The notes under the pieces are model-generated. The model searched no databases. It was not told the origin of the DNA and saw only the letters and a program-made list of their open reading frames with translations. From positions 124,001 through 188,000 of the forward strand of contig RZUM01000001.1 of NCBI GenBank assembly GCA_004193205.1: 64,000 nt of DNA, in the 5' to 3' direction. Made by a program: the position numbers and the translations under genes. This document shows positions 1 through 8,050 of this stretch, piece after piece (position 1 is the first letter of the stretch; each line of letters starts with the position of its first letter). This DNA comes from Gordonia sediminis (GTDB taxonomy: Bacteria > Actinomycetota > Actinomycetes > Mycobacteriales > Mycobacteriaceae).

Positions 1-297
1 GGCGGGCATCGCCTTCACCGCACCGGCCAACCACCGTCGATGCAGTTCATCGAACGCGTGACTGGGTGCGGTCCGGGCGATCGGACTGCCCTCGTCGGAG
101 AAGACGATCTCGGCGTCGACACCGGTGGCCGAGATCTCCTCGACGAGGGCCACGGCGCGCCACTCCTGCGCGACGACCACCGAGACCCGCGTACCAGAAT
201 CGGAGCGAGCCGCCTGGCCGTGTGTGGCCAGAAGGCCCTCGAGGTCCTCGTACGCGGGCTGGGCGATCTGCGCGGAGAAGAACGACAGCTGACCCAT
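1..297 (-). CDS. conserved hypothetical protein, Rv3647c-like, cut by window edge
   Basis: This is the first 99 codons of a gene that runs off the left edge. From the ATG at 297 the minus-strand frame is open to base 1 and begins MGQLSFFSAQIAQPAYEDL. No domain is recognised. It lies 160 bases downstream of cspA on the same strand, the place held by Rv3647c in M. tuberculosis (between cspA and topA), so homology to that uncharacterised protein is inferred from position. A strong terminator-like hairpin separates it from cspA, so it probably has its own promoter. The function is unknown. Confidence 0.6.
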   Translation of the reverse strand, partial: MGQLSFFSAQIAQPAYEDLEGLLATHGQAARSDSGTRVSVVVAQEWRAVALVEEISATGVDAEIVFSDEGSPIARTAPSHAFDELHRRWLAGAVKAMPA

Positions 298-380
298 ACA
301 CCGAGGTTACTGCCTGACCCCGCCACCGCGTCCGCTGCACGCGCCGCCGTGTCCGCGGCACGCACCGAGAAGCACCGCCC

Positions 381-422
381 GAAAGAACCGCTCCCGGCCA
401 CCTTGTCGGTGACCGGGAGCGG
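381..422 (-). terminator. intrinsic terminator after cspA
   Basis: A perfect 10-bp stem (CCGCTCCCGG at 388-397 with CCGGGAGCGG at 413-422) has a 15-base loop. Read on the minus strand it is followed by the T-rich run TTCTTTC. It sits 35 bases past the cspA stop codon, where a factor-independent terminator is expected. Confidence 0.8.
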
Positions 423-457
423 CTTCGCTCAAGTCTGCTGTCGCAGCTTGGTAAGTC

Positions 458-661
458 CTAGACGGCGCGGACGCCGGTGGCCTGCGGGCCCTTGGTGCCC
501 TGGCCGACCTCGAACTCGACGCGCTGGTTCTCCTCGAGGGTCCGGAACCCCGTGCCCTGGATCTCGGAGTAGTGGACGAACACGTCGTCGGACCCCTCAT
601 CAGGCGCGATGAAGCCGAAGCCCTTTTCCGCGTTGAACCACTTCACAGTCCCCTGTGCCAT
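458..661 (-). CDS. cspA: cold shock protein CspA
   Basis: This 67-residue single cold-shock domain protein binds single-stranded RNA and DNA and acts as an RNA chaperone in the cytoplasm. The start [18 protein letters not shown] carries RNP1 (KGFGFI), and VFVHYSEI carries RNP2; both nucleic-acid motifs are intact. The length is normal for the family. ATG 661 is chosen because the canonical MAQGTVKWF amino terminus begins there and an AAGGAA ribosome-binding sequence lies just upstream. The frame is open further upstream, but that stretch encodes nothing like the family. The leader holds two adjacent hairpins, a common place for control of csp genes. It matches Rv3648c in sequence and position. 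Confidence 0.96.
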   Translation of the reverse strand: MAQGTVKWFNAEKGFGFIAPDEGSDDVFVHYSEIQGTGFRTLEENQRVEFEVGQGTKGPQATGVRAV

Positions 662-694
662 TCCTGCATTCCTTTTCATACATTCCAACTGACT

Positions 695-732
695 CGACAC
701 GAGGGTCTCGTGTCGCGGTCGGTTCCGACCGC
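695..732 (-). promoter_or_regulatory. double hairpin in the cspA 5-prime leader
   Basis: Two perfect inverted repeats lie end to end, sharing one base: CGACACGAG/CTCGTGTCG (695-703 with 707-715, 3-base loop) and GCGGTCGG/CCGACCGC (715-722 with 725-732, 2-base loop). They begin about 34 bases upstream of the cspA start, so they should fall inside the mRNA leader. A role in RNA folding or stability control is inferred. The rest of the 662-995 gap shows no gene. Confidence 0.5.
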
Positions 733-995
733 CATACCTCGTTGGACCCCGCGGACTACCCCGCCAAACCGTTCTCAGTACCGCGGACACAACACGATCT
801 CGCCGATCCACCGGATGTCCCGGAGCCCTGCGAAAGCTGCGACCGCCACTAAGTCAATCATGTTCGGCCGACATCCGATAGTCGCCCCAACCAAACTGGG
901 TAAAATGCCACCAGTCTTCAGCGCACGGACATCCCCCAGTAACATCGGAGGACGCGTCGGCGAGGGCCGCCGACCCATTCTTGAGATCGATAATC

Positions 996-3323
996 ATGCG
1001 TGAACCCACCTTCGGGACCGAGCTCCTGCACCGCAGCATGGCCGGCACCGACACCGACTCCTCCTGTCTCACCCATCTCTCGGTAATAGGTTCGCGGACA
1101 GCGACTTTCGTCGAGTGGCCGGAGTGGGTGCCGGCAGACCTGGTGGCCGCCTTCAAAGAATCCGGAATCGACCGCCCCTGGACACATCAGGCAGCTGCGG
1201 CCGACCTCCTTTATCACAGAAAGCACGTCGCCCTGTGCACCGGGACTGCCTCCGGAAAATCACTTGCCTATCAGATGCCGATCCTGTCCACACTGATGAA
1301 GGATCCGAATTCCACCGCGCTCTATCTCTCGCCGACCAAGGCGCTGGGGGCCGATCAGATCCGTTCGCTGACTTCGCTACTCAGCGGACACCGGGAGTTC
1401 ACCCATCTGCAGCCCTGCGCATATGACGGGGACACCGACGTGGAGATCCGCCACTGGGCCCGGGCACACTCGCGCTGGATCTTCACCAATCCCGATATGC
1501 TGCACATCGGCATCCTCGCCGGGCACGCCCGGTGGCGGCACTTCTTCCGACATCTGCGCTATATCGTCGTCGACGAATGTCACCACTATCGCGGGGTGTT
1601 CGGCTCGCATACGGCGCTGGTACTGCGTCGCCTCCTTCGGATCGCCCGGTCGGCCGGCGCCGATCCGACGGTGATCGGGACCAGCGCCACGATGGCAGAA
1701 CCCGCAGATGCGTTGACCCGCTTGATCGGTGAACCCGCGGTCGGCGTTGTCGAGGACGGATCACCGCGAGGGGAACGGACCGTGGCGCTGTGGGAGCCCG
1801 ACTTCCTGCCGGCGGTGACCGGAGAGCACGGCGCGCCGGTCCGACGATCCGCGGGTGCCGAATCCGCTCGGCTGCTCGCCGATTTCGTGGTCGAGGGCGC
1901 GCGGACGCTCTGTTTCCTGCGCAGCCGACGCGGGGTCGAGCTCACCGCCCGCCAGGCGCGTCATCTGCTCGCTCAGAGCGCACCGGAACTCGTCGACCGG
2001 GTGGCCGCCTACCGCGCCGGGTACCTCGCCGACGATCGGCGCCGCCTGGAACAGGCCATCTCCTCCGGGGATCTGGTCGGCGTGGCCACCACCAACGCCC
2101 TGGAACTCGGTGTGGACATCAGTGGACTCGACGCTGTCATCGTCGGCGGCTATCCCGGCACGGTCGCCTCCTTCTGGCAGCAGGCCGGCCGCGCGGGGCG
2201 GCAGCGGACGTCGGGTGATTCGCTGGTCGTACTCGTCGCGCGCGACGATCCGCTCGACACCTACCTCGTCCACCATCCCGAGGCGCTTCTTGCGCGGCCG
2301 GTCGAGGCGACGGTCACCGATCCGACCAACCCGTACATCCTCTCACCCCATCTGTTGTGTGCCGCGGCCGAACTCCCGTTACAGGACAAGGAGATCGAGG
2401 GGTGGGGTGCCGGCGAGGCGGTCGCCGCACTCGCTTCCGACGGGATGCTGAAACGGCGTAAGGCCGGTTGGTACGTCGCCCCCGGGGTGGAGCCGCACGG
2501 CGACGTCGACATCCGCGGCGGTATCGGCGGGCAGGTACTCATCGTCGACACCACGACCTCGCAACTGCTCGGCACGGTCGACACCGGACGGGCGCCCTCG
2601 ACCGTGCATCCCGGTGCCCTGCACATCCATCAGGGTCAGTCGTATGTGATCGACGAACTCGACCTCTCCGACGGCCTCGCGCTGGCGCATCCGGAGGAAC
2701 CCGACTGGACCACCGCGGCCCGCGAGACGACCGACATCACCGTGACCAATGTGGTGGACCGCCGCGACTGCGGCGCACTGACCGTAGCCCTCGTCGATGT
2801 CGACGTCACCCATCGGGTGGTCGGATATCTGCGGACCCTGCTGTCGGGGGAGGTGCTCGACGCCGTCGAACTCGACATGCCGCCGCAGACCCTGAGCACT
2901 CGCGCGGTGATGTACACGATCACGCCAGAGGCGCTCGAGGAGGTCGGCGTCACCGTCGGCCGCTTCCCCGGCGCGTTGCACGCGGCCGAGCACGCCGCGA
3001 TCGGTCTGTTACCGCTGGTCGCCTCCTGCGATCGGTGGGACATCGGCGGGCTCTCCACCAACTCCCATCCCGACACCGCCCTCCCAACCGTCTTCGTCTA
3101 CGACGGCTACCTGGGTGGAGCCGGTTTCGCCGACCGGGGATACGCCGCGTTCCCGACGTGGATCGCCGCGACCCGCGATGCGGTGTCGAGTTGCCGGTGC
3201 GAGTCGGGCTGCCCGTCGTGTGTGCAGTCGCCGAAATGCGGCAACGGGAACGACCCGCTCGACAAGGATGGCGCGATCAAGGTCCTCACGCTGATCGGTA
3301 GGCGATACTGGGATGGTGTCTGA
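996..3323 (+). CDS. DEAD/DEAH-box helicase with C-terminal DUF1998, MrfA/YprA type
   Basis: This 775-residue superfamily 2 helicase resembles Rv3649 and the MrfA/YprA family, whose Bacillus member acts in repair of mitomycin damage. Motifs in order are WTHQ (Q-like region), TGTASGKS (Walker A), DECHHYRG (motif II), GTSATMAEP (motif III), LELGVDISGLD and QQAGRAGRQ (motifs V and VI). A C-terminal DUF1998 domain follows, with four cysteines in CRCESGCPSCVQSPKCGNGN that probably bind zinc. ATG 996 is used; TTG 981 and ATG 1038 are alternatives, and none has a strong ribosome-binding site. The end overlaps the next gene by 11 bases, suggesting co-translation. DNA repair is inferred from the family. 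Confidence 0.9.
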   Translation: MREPTFGTELLHRSMAGTDTDSSCLTHLSVIGSRTATFVEWPEWVPADLVAAFKESGIDRPWTHQAAAADLLYHRKHVALCTGTASGKSLAYQMPILSTLMKDPNSTALYLSPTKALGADQIRSLTSLLSGHREFTHLQPCAYDGDTDVEIRHWARAHSRWIFTNPDMLHIGILAGHARWRHFFRHLRYIVVDECHHYRGVFGSHTALVLRRLLRIARSAGADPTVIGTSATMAEPADALTRLIGEPAVGVVEDGSPRGERTVALWEPDFLPAVTGEHGAPVRRSAGAESARLLADFVVEGARTLCFLRSRRGVELTARQARHLLAQSAPELVDRVAAYRAGYLADDRRRLEQAISSGDLVGVATTNALELGVDISGLDAVIVGGYPGTVASFWQQAGRAGRQRTSGDSLVVLVARDDPLDTYLVHHPEALLARPVEATVTDPTNPYILSPHLLCAAAELPLQDKEIEGWGAGEAVAALASDGMLKRRKAGWYVAPGVEPHGDVDIRGGIGGQVLIVDTTTSQLLGTVDTGRAPSTVHPGALHIHQGQSYVIDELDLSDGLALAHPEEPDWTTAARETTDITVTNVVDRRDCGALTVALVDVDVTHRVVGYLRTLLSGEVLDAVELDMPPQTLSTRAVMYTITPEALEEVGVTVGRFPGALHAAEHAAIGLLPLVASCDRWDIGGLSTNSHPDTALPTVFVYDGYLGGAGFADRGYAAFPTWIAATRDAVSSCRCESGCPSCVQSPKCGNGNDPLDKDGAIKVLTLIGRRYWDGV

Positions 3324-3873
3324 CGATCGTCCCGACGACCCCCGCGCCGACGACCCGGTGCTGTCACTGGGCGCGATCACCCAACCGACACCTGTCTATT
3401 TCCTCCTCGCCCAGCCCGTGGGGCTCGCCGACGGCGACCGCCCGGCGACCATCGGTGAACGTGATCTCTTCTTCAGCGAGGAAGCGGCCCTCGACAGTCT
3501 GGACGTGCACTACGCCTGGTGTGCCGCCGAGCGCGGCGGCTTCGTCGGTGAGGTGACCTCGGCGCTGTGGTATCTGCAGAGCGCGATGGTCGGGCCGCGG
3601 GTGTCGCCCGGCCTCGGTGAGGTGTACCTCGCCGTCGTGGCTGCCGACAGCCGGGCCCGGGCCATCGCCGGAGGATTTCTCACCGAGGGCGAACTCCTCC
3701 ACTGGTCACCGTTCGTACGTGCGGTGAGGTCCCACCTCCCCGATCTGGCACCGAACGCCTCGCTGGTGGTGTCCCATCTCGGTGACGAGACGGTCAGTTT
3801 CGGCAGGATCCGGTTCTCGCCGTTGCGGTCTCAGCGGGTGTATCCGAAACAGATTGTCGTCGAGGAGGACTGA
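3313..3873 (+). CDS. hypothetical protein downstream of MrfA-type helicase
   Basis: A 186-residue acidic, probably cytosolic protein with no signal peptide, membrane segment or motif that I recognise. The ATG lies inside the last codons of the helicase, an 11-base overlap, so the two are probably translated from one message. This makes a functional partnership plausible but unproven. The coding frame has actinobacterial third-position GC and no competing overlapping frame, which supports it as real. Confidence 0.75.
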   Translation: MVSDDRPDDPRADDPVLSLGAITQPTPVYFLLAQPVGLADGDRPATIGERDLFFSEEAALDSLDVHYAWCAAERGGFVGEVTSALWYLQSAMVGPRVSPGLGEVYLAVVAADSRARAIAGGFLTEGELLHWSPFVRAVRSHLPDLAPNASLVVSHLGDETVSFGRIRFSPLRSQRVYPKQIVVEED

Positions 3874-3915
3874 CAACGGCCGAGACTCACACCGGCCACG
3901 ACCGACACGGCCCGG

Positions 3916-4269
3916 TCAAGCTGTCAGCCACGCCTCGGCATCGGCCCGCTCGTCGAGCCCGAAGACCCTCTCTTCGGTGCTGGTGAACGGCGACATCATG
4001 TGCACGGCAGCGCGCAGCCACGTCTCGTCGGAGACCAGGGCGAACTTCTTCACGTCCCGGTAGACGCCGAAGCCGAACTGTGCGTCCTTCGTCATGGCGC
4101 TCGGCGTCTCCCCCTTGAGGCCCTCTGCGATGATCATCAGGTTGGCGTGACCATGTTCTTTCACGACGGCTTCGAGCGTCGGCGTCAACACGTCGTAGTC
4201 ACTGGAGTGGATCATGCCCTCGGCCTCGACGACGACGTTCGGCCCCTGTTCCTTCACCACGGTGAACAT
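3916..4269 (-). CDS. SpoIIAA-like (STAS superfamily) small protein
   Basis: A 117-residue protein starting MFTVVKEQGPNVVVEAEGMI. The pattern EGMIHSSDYDVLTPTLEAVVKEHG, then LMIIAEGL and VYRDVKKFALVSDETWL, resembles the SpoIIAA-like/DUF3478 family, small STAS-like folds of unclear role. There is no membrane segment. It is convergent with the preceding plus-strand gene across 42 bases and stands alone on its strand, 75 bases before the Tad-like locus begins. The family assignment rests on overall resemblance, not catalytic residues. Confidence 0.7.
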   Translation of the reverse strand: MFTVVKEQGPNVVVEAEGMIHSSDYDVLTPTLEAVVKEHGHANLMIIAEGLKGETPSAMTKDAQFGFGVYRDVKKFALVSDETWLRAAVHMMSPFTSTEERVFGLDERADAEAWLTA

Positions 4270-4343
4270 CTGTTGTTCCTCCTGATCGGCTGTGTCCCAC
4301 GCTACCGCGGGCTGCGCTCGCCATCGATGAACTCACGGCGAAC

Positions 4344-4706
4344 TCACCCGACCGGCCCGGCCCGTGCGGTCGCCACCGCTTCGTGCATGCCGAACGGACC
4401 GAGTGCGACCGGCACGGCGACGGTGAGGACCACGTCGGTTCCGTCCGTCCGGCACGATCGCAGCCGGGCCTCGGTCCGCTGTCCTTCGGTGATCTTCCTC
4501 GCCGTTGCGCACGGATCGGGCAGCGCCATCACAAGATCGGCGGCCCCGGCAAGTGCGGCCAGATCCGCGGCGGACTGGGCGCGGTGGCGTGCCAGCACCG
4601 CACCGCCGACGTACAGGACCGCAAGCGCGACGGCGGCGACCGCAGCGATTGCGAAAGCACCTGTGATGGTGGCGAACCCACGTTCGTCACGCCAGCACGG
4701 CGTCAC
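4344..4706 (-). CDS. TadE-like helicase/secretion-neighbourhood pseudopilin (Rv3654c type)
   Basis: A 120-residue protein beginning at GTG 4706 as MTPCWRDERGFATITGAF. The RDERGFATI start followed by a hydrophobic helix (about residues 13-33) is the hallmark of TadE-like and pilin-like proteins of the actinobacterial Rv3654c group. The rest is a small extracytoplasmic domain with two cysteines. It is the last gene of the locus. Its GTG overlaps the stop of the TadE gene before it by 4 bases (GTGA), so it is translationally coupled. It probably forms part of a surface or secretion structure. The function is inferred from the locus. Confidence 0.75.
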   Translation of the reverse strand: MTPCWRDERGFATITGAFAIAAVAAVALAVLYVGGAVLARHRAQSAADLAALAGAADLVMALPDPCATARKITEGQRTEARLRSCRTDGTDVVLTVAVPVALGPFGMHEAVATARAGPVG

Positions 4707-5140
4707 GGGGGCGCCTCCGCGAAGAGTTCGGCGACGGCCGCTGCGGCAGCGGGTTCCTTGGCCGCGACCGCATAGGCGGACATCTCGATCGCCCCGATCA
4801 GCGGTATCGACGAGCGCACCTCGACGACGACCTGTGCGCCGTTGTCGGTGATGGAGATACGTGCGCGATCCCCGGCGAGGCGGGCGGCGACGGTGCGCGC
4901 GGACGGATCGCCCGCGGCGGTCAGCCGGGCGGCCTCCCGGGCTGCGTCGGTGCAGCGGATCTGCACCGACGCACCGACGATCGCGCCGATACCGAGCACC
5001 ACCACCCCGACGATCGCCGCGATCACATAGGCCGCCTCGATCGTGACCATCCCACGCTCGTCGGACCACAGTCGACGCAGCCAGGACCCGCTGCGCCGAC
5101 CGCCCGACTCGTCGTCGTTCATCGGACCGAGGTGTCTCAT
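4703..5140 (-). CDS. TadE family pseudopilin
   Basis: A 145-residue protein with a hydrophilic start, then SDERGMVTIEAAYVIAAIVG, the classic TadE pilin-like signature with Glu after the cleavage-site region, and a transmembrane helix at about residues 32-55. A periplasmic-side domain of about 90 residues follows. ATG 5140 is used because it overlaps the stop of the upstream DUF4244 gene (ATGA); ATG 5122 is a possible alternative. TadE proteins are minor pseudopilins of Flp/Tad-type systems. This corresponds to Rv3655c by position and pattern. Confidence 0.85.
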   Translation of the reverse strand: MRHLGPMNDDESGGRRSGSWLRRLWSDERGMVTIEAAYVIAAIVGVVVLGIGAIVGASVQIRCTDAAREAARLTAAGDPSARTVAARLAGDRARISITDNGAQVVVEVRSSIPLIGAIEMSAYAVAAKEPAAAAAVAELFAEAPP

Positions 5141-5355
5141 CCCACCGAGGTGTTCAGTGCCCGACCGATGATGCCCGTGAGGGCGTTCACGACATTGTCT
5201 CCGCTGACAACGGTATACAGCACCGCACCGAAGGCGGCCGCGGCGATCGTTCCGACGGCGTATTCGGCCGTACTCATTCCTGTGTCATCGGCGACGAGTC
5301 GCGTCACCGCGGCACCGACGCGCGTCATCGGTCGATGAAAGATCCTGTCCAGCAT
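5137..5355 (-). CDS. DUF4244 family small Flp-like pilin candidate (Rv3656c type)
   Basis: A 72-residue protein with the core DDTGMSTAEYAVGTIAAAAF followed by a hydrophobic helix. The STAEYA motif with a glutamate and a following helix resembles Flp pilins, which are processed after a glycine (here possibly DDTG^MSTAEYA). This makes it the best major-pilin candidate of the locus. ATG 5355 is chosen because AGGAGG lies 11 bases upstream; an earlier in-frame start lies before that site. The stop overlaps the TadE start by 4 bases. The DUF4244 family is known only from such loci; pilin function is inferred. Confidence 0.8.
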   Translation of the reverse strand: MLDRIFHRPMTRVGAAVTRLVADDTGMSTAEYAVGTIAAAAFGAVLYTVVSGDNVVNALTGIIGRALNTSVG

Positions 5356-5451
5356 GATGTTTGTGACCTCCTGTCGTGGCACGATGTGTGCTGTCTACTT
5401 GGACGTCGCAGGGCCCCGAACGGATCCAACGAGTTTCGGCGGCACGTCCGA

Positions 5452-6081
5452 TCATCCGCCGAGTACCGTGCCGGCGAGTCCGATCACCACCGGCACGATG
5501 CCCAGACACACGAAGGCGGGCAGAAAGCACAGGCCCAACGGCCCGCTGATCTTCACGCCCGCACGTTCGGCGGCGGCCAGCGCATCGTTGTCGGCCTGCC
5601 GTCGGGTGGTCTCCGCGAGTTCGGCCAGCCCACGCGACAACGACGATCCGGATCGGGCCGATCGCCGCGCCAACACCGCCAGCGCCTCGAACCGTTCCTC
5701 GTCGAGATCGACGGTGCGCGTGGATCGTCGGGAGTCGTAGCGGGGCGTGAACCGGCGCCAGGCGTGTTCGGCATCGGCGCCGAGTGCCAGGAGTTCGGCT
5801 GTCGCCGACAACGGCTCTCTCAGGCCGGGCGGTGCGGTCCGCGCCACGATCTCGACCGCCGACGCGACCGGTAACCCGGCACCCAGGCACACGGCCAGTT
5901 GATCGAAGCTCGCCGCAACCGCAAAGGGATCATTCCGACTGTGAATGCCCTGGTTTTCCAGGGTGTTCCGCCGTTCGGCTCCCTTGGGGTCGATGACTCG
6001 CAGCAACCACCAGCCGGGGGACGGCCACCACCACACCGCGCCCGCGACGAGGAGGACGGCGACGAGGGTCGGCGTGCTCAC
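5452..6081 (-). CDS. type II secretion system F family protein, TadC-like
   Basis: A 209-residue membrane protein of the T2SSF family, which forms the inner-membrane platform of Tad pilus machines. It starts at GTG 6081 with a hydrophobic segment. A cytoplasmic region then holds LAVCLGAGLPVASAVEIVAR and LARRSARSGSSLSRGLAEL, the usual conserved helices, and it ends with a hydrophobic segment. The GTG overlaps the TadB-like stop by 4 bases (6078-6081). A 96-base gap with a good ribosome-binding site separates it from the pilin-like gene, the only real gap in the locus. Confidence 0.85.
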   Translation of the reverse strand: MSTPTLVAVLLVAGAVWWWPSPGWWLLRVIDPKGAERRNTLENQGIHSRNDPFAVAASFDQLAVCLGAGLPVASAVEIVARTAPPGLREPLSATAELLALGADAEHAWRRFTPRYDSRRSTRTVDLDEERFEALAVLARRSARSGSSLSRGLAELAETTRRQADNDALAAAERAGVKISGPLGLCFLPAFVCLGIVPVVIGLAGTVLGG

Positions 6082-6878
6082 CCGTTGACCACCCGATCGA
6101 CGATCCGATCCGACCAGGCCAGGCCGGCCAGTGCCAGCGCGGTACCGACGACCAGCAGGGCGCCGCCGGCACGCGTCCCGAGCAGGATGCCCAACGGGTG
6201 GGCACCGATCAGCTCGCCGAGCGCGACACCCACGGCCGGCAAACCCGCCAGGACCGCCGCGGTCGCGCGGGGACCGGCCAGTCCCGCCCGGGTGCGGTCC
6301 GCGAACTGCCGGCGCGCGAGCAGATCCGCCCGCACCGATTCCAGCAGTTCGACCATCGGAAGGCCGTGGCGGTCGGCCATCTGCCATGCGACCCCGATCC
6401 GCTGCCACGACACCGCGCTCGTCGTGTCGATGCCATCGGCGTCCGGCACGACGTCGCCGCCGAGCTCGGCTCGACCGGCCATCGTGGCCAGGCCCCGCGC
6501 CACCGCCGAATCGGATCGCGCCCCGAGTTCCCGGGCGGCCGAGGTACAGGCGTGGGCCGGCGGCGCGCCCACCGAGAGCTCCGCGATCATCACCGCCAGA
6601 GCCCGTAGCAGGTCCGCCGACTCCGTGGCTCGACGCCGATCCCGAGACCGGCGTCGCCACCGCCAAGTCAACGCGGCCACGACCATGCCGGTCGACACGG
6701 CGGCGGCCACCGGGAGGACGACCAGCGCAACGGCCGGGGCGGCACCGATGGCGAACCACCGCCATGAGCGGCGGCGTGGAGACCGTCCGGTGTCGGCGAG
6801 CCACGCCAGGCGGATCTCGGCGCGGGCGGCGGGCCACCACAGCACCCCGATCGCGAGCGCGGCCAGCACGAGGGTCAC
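6078..6878 (-). CDS. type II secretion system F family protein, TadB-like
   Basis: A 266-residue integral membrane platform protein. Two hydrophobic segments lie near the amino terminus and two near the carboxy terminus. Between them is a cytoplasmic T2SSF domain with RALAVMIAELSVGAPPAHAC and WQMADRHGLPMVELLESVRA. It starts at GTG 6878, overlapping the TadA stop by 4 bases, and its own stop overlaps the TadC-like start by 4 bases. It would pair with the TadC-like protein and be driven by the TadA ATPase. It matches Rv3658c in order. Confidence 0.85.
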   Translation of the reverse strand: MTLVLAALAIGVLWWPAARAEIRLAWLADTGRSPRRRSWRWFAIGAAPAVALVVLPVAAAVSTGMVVAALTWRWRRRSRDRRRATESADLLRALAVMIAELSVGAPPAHACTSAARELGARSDSAVARGLATMAGRAELGGDVVPDADGIDTTSAVSWQRIGVAWQMADRHGLPMVELLESVRADLLARRQFADRTRAGLAGPRATAAVLAGLPAVGVALGELIGAHPLGILLGTRAGGALLVVGTALALAGLAWSDRIVDRVVNG

Positions 6879-8050
6879 GGGTCCGGCCGTGCCTGCAGCA
6901 GACGCTTGAAATCGGTCATGGCACCGGCGAAGCCGACATTGCGCATCCACAGCGGCCGGATCTTCACGAAACCGTCGTCGCCGCGCGAGACCAAGCCGAT
7001 CTCCGCGAGGCCACGCGACCCGCCGGTCGTGCGTGCGACGCCGAGCACGACGTGCACTGCGGCGGAAAGCTGGCTGTGCAACGCGGCCCGGTCCATCCCG
7101 CCGAGCGCGGCGAGCGCCTCCATCCGCGCCGGCACCTCGACGGTCGAGTTGGCGTGCAACGTGCCCGCGCAGCCTTCGTGCCCGGTGTTGAGTGCGGTGA
7201 GCAGGTCGATGACCTCCGCACCGCGCACCTCGCCCACCACGATCCGATCCGGCCTCATCCGCAGCGCCTGCCGGACCAGCGCACGTACCGGAACCTCCCC
7301 CACCCCTTCGACATTGGGCGTGCGGGCGACCAGGCGCACCACATGCGGGTGGGGCGGGTCGAGTTCGAGAGCATCTTCGACGCACAGGATGCGTTCGTTG
7401 GGGTCCATCTCACCGATGAGCGCCCCGAGCAGGGTGGTCTTACCCGAACCCGTACCGCCCACGATCAGGAACGCCAGCTTCGCCCGGAGCATCGACCGCA
7501 GCACACCGGCCGCATCCGCCGGGATCGCACCGAGCCTCACGAGATCGTCGAAATCGATGGTGGCGGTGCGCAGTACGCGCAGCGAAATGCACGTCCCATC
7601 GGTCGCCACCGGCGGGATCACGGCGTGTAACCGCACCGTGTGTCCGCGTTTGCCGACATCGGCGAGTTGCCCGTCGACCCAGGGCTGTGCGTCGTCGAGA
7701 CGTTTGCCGGCGCTCAACGCCAGACGGCCGGCCAGCCGTCGTACGGCCGCCTCGTTCTCGAAGCGGATGTCGGTGCGCTGCAACCCATGTCCCCGGTCGA
7801 CCCAGACCCGACCGGCGCCGACGACGAGGATGTCGGCGATGTCGGGCTCGGCGAGCAGATGTTCGAGCCGGCCCGCCCCGATCAGCTCGGTCTGCAGGAA
7901 CCGCAGCGCGGCCAGCAGATCGGTGTCGCCGAGCAGGCCCCCGGACTCGGCGCGAATCGCGTCGGCGATGACCTCGGCGGTCGGTTCCACGGCCAGCGCC
8001 GCGAGGCGGTCACGCACCCGGTGCAGGAGCGCATCCTGCCCGCCGGTCAT
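6875..8050 (-). CDS. tadA: TadA family secretion ATPase
   Basis: A 391-residue hexameric secretion ATPase of the TadA/VirB11 class. Visible motifs: GGTGSGKTT (Walker A), ILCVEDALELDPPHP (Asp box), MRPDRIVVGEVRGAEVIDLL (Walker B region) and GHEGCAGTLHANS (His box). An amino-terminal region with DILVVGAGRVWVDRGHG matches the family. ATG 8050 overlaps the stop of the Ssd/CpaE-like gene by 4 bases. It supplies energy for assembly of the pilin-like subunits encoded downstream. It corresponds to Rv3659c. Confidence 0.93.
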   Translation of the reverse strand: MTGGQDALLHRVRDRLAALAVEPTAEVIADAIRAESGGLLGDTDLLAALRFLQTELIGAGRLEHLLAEPDIADILVVGAGRVWVDRGHGLQRTDIRFENEAAVRRLAGRLALSAGKRLDDAQPWVDGQLADVGKRGHTVRLHAVIPPVATDGTCISLRVLRTATIDFDDLVRLGAIPADAAGVLRSMLRAKLAFLIVGGTGSGKTTLLGALIGEMDPNERILCVEDALELDPPHPHVVRLVARTPNVEGVGEVPVRALVRQALRMRPDRIVVGEVRGAEVIDLLTALNTGHEGCAGTLHANSTVEVPARMEALAALGGMDRAALHSQLSAAVHVVLGVARTTGGSRGLAEIGLVSRGDDGFVKIRPLWMRNVGFAGAMTDFKRLLQARPDP

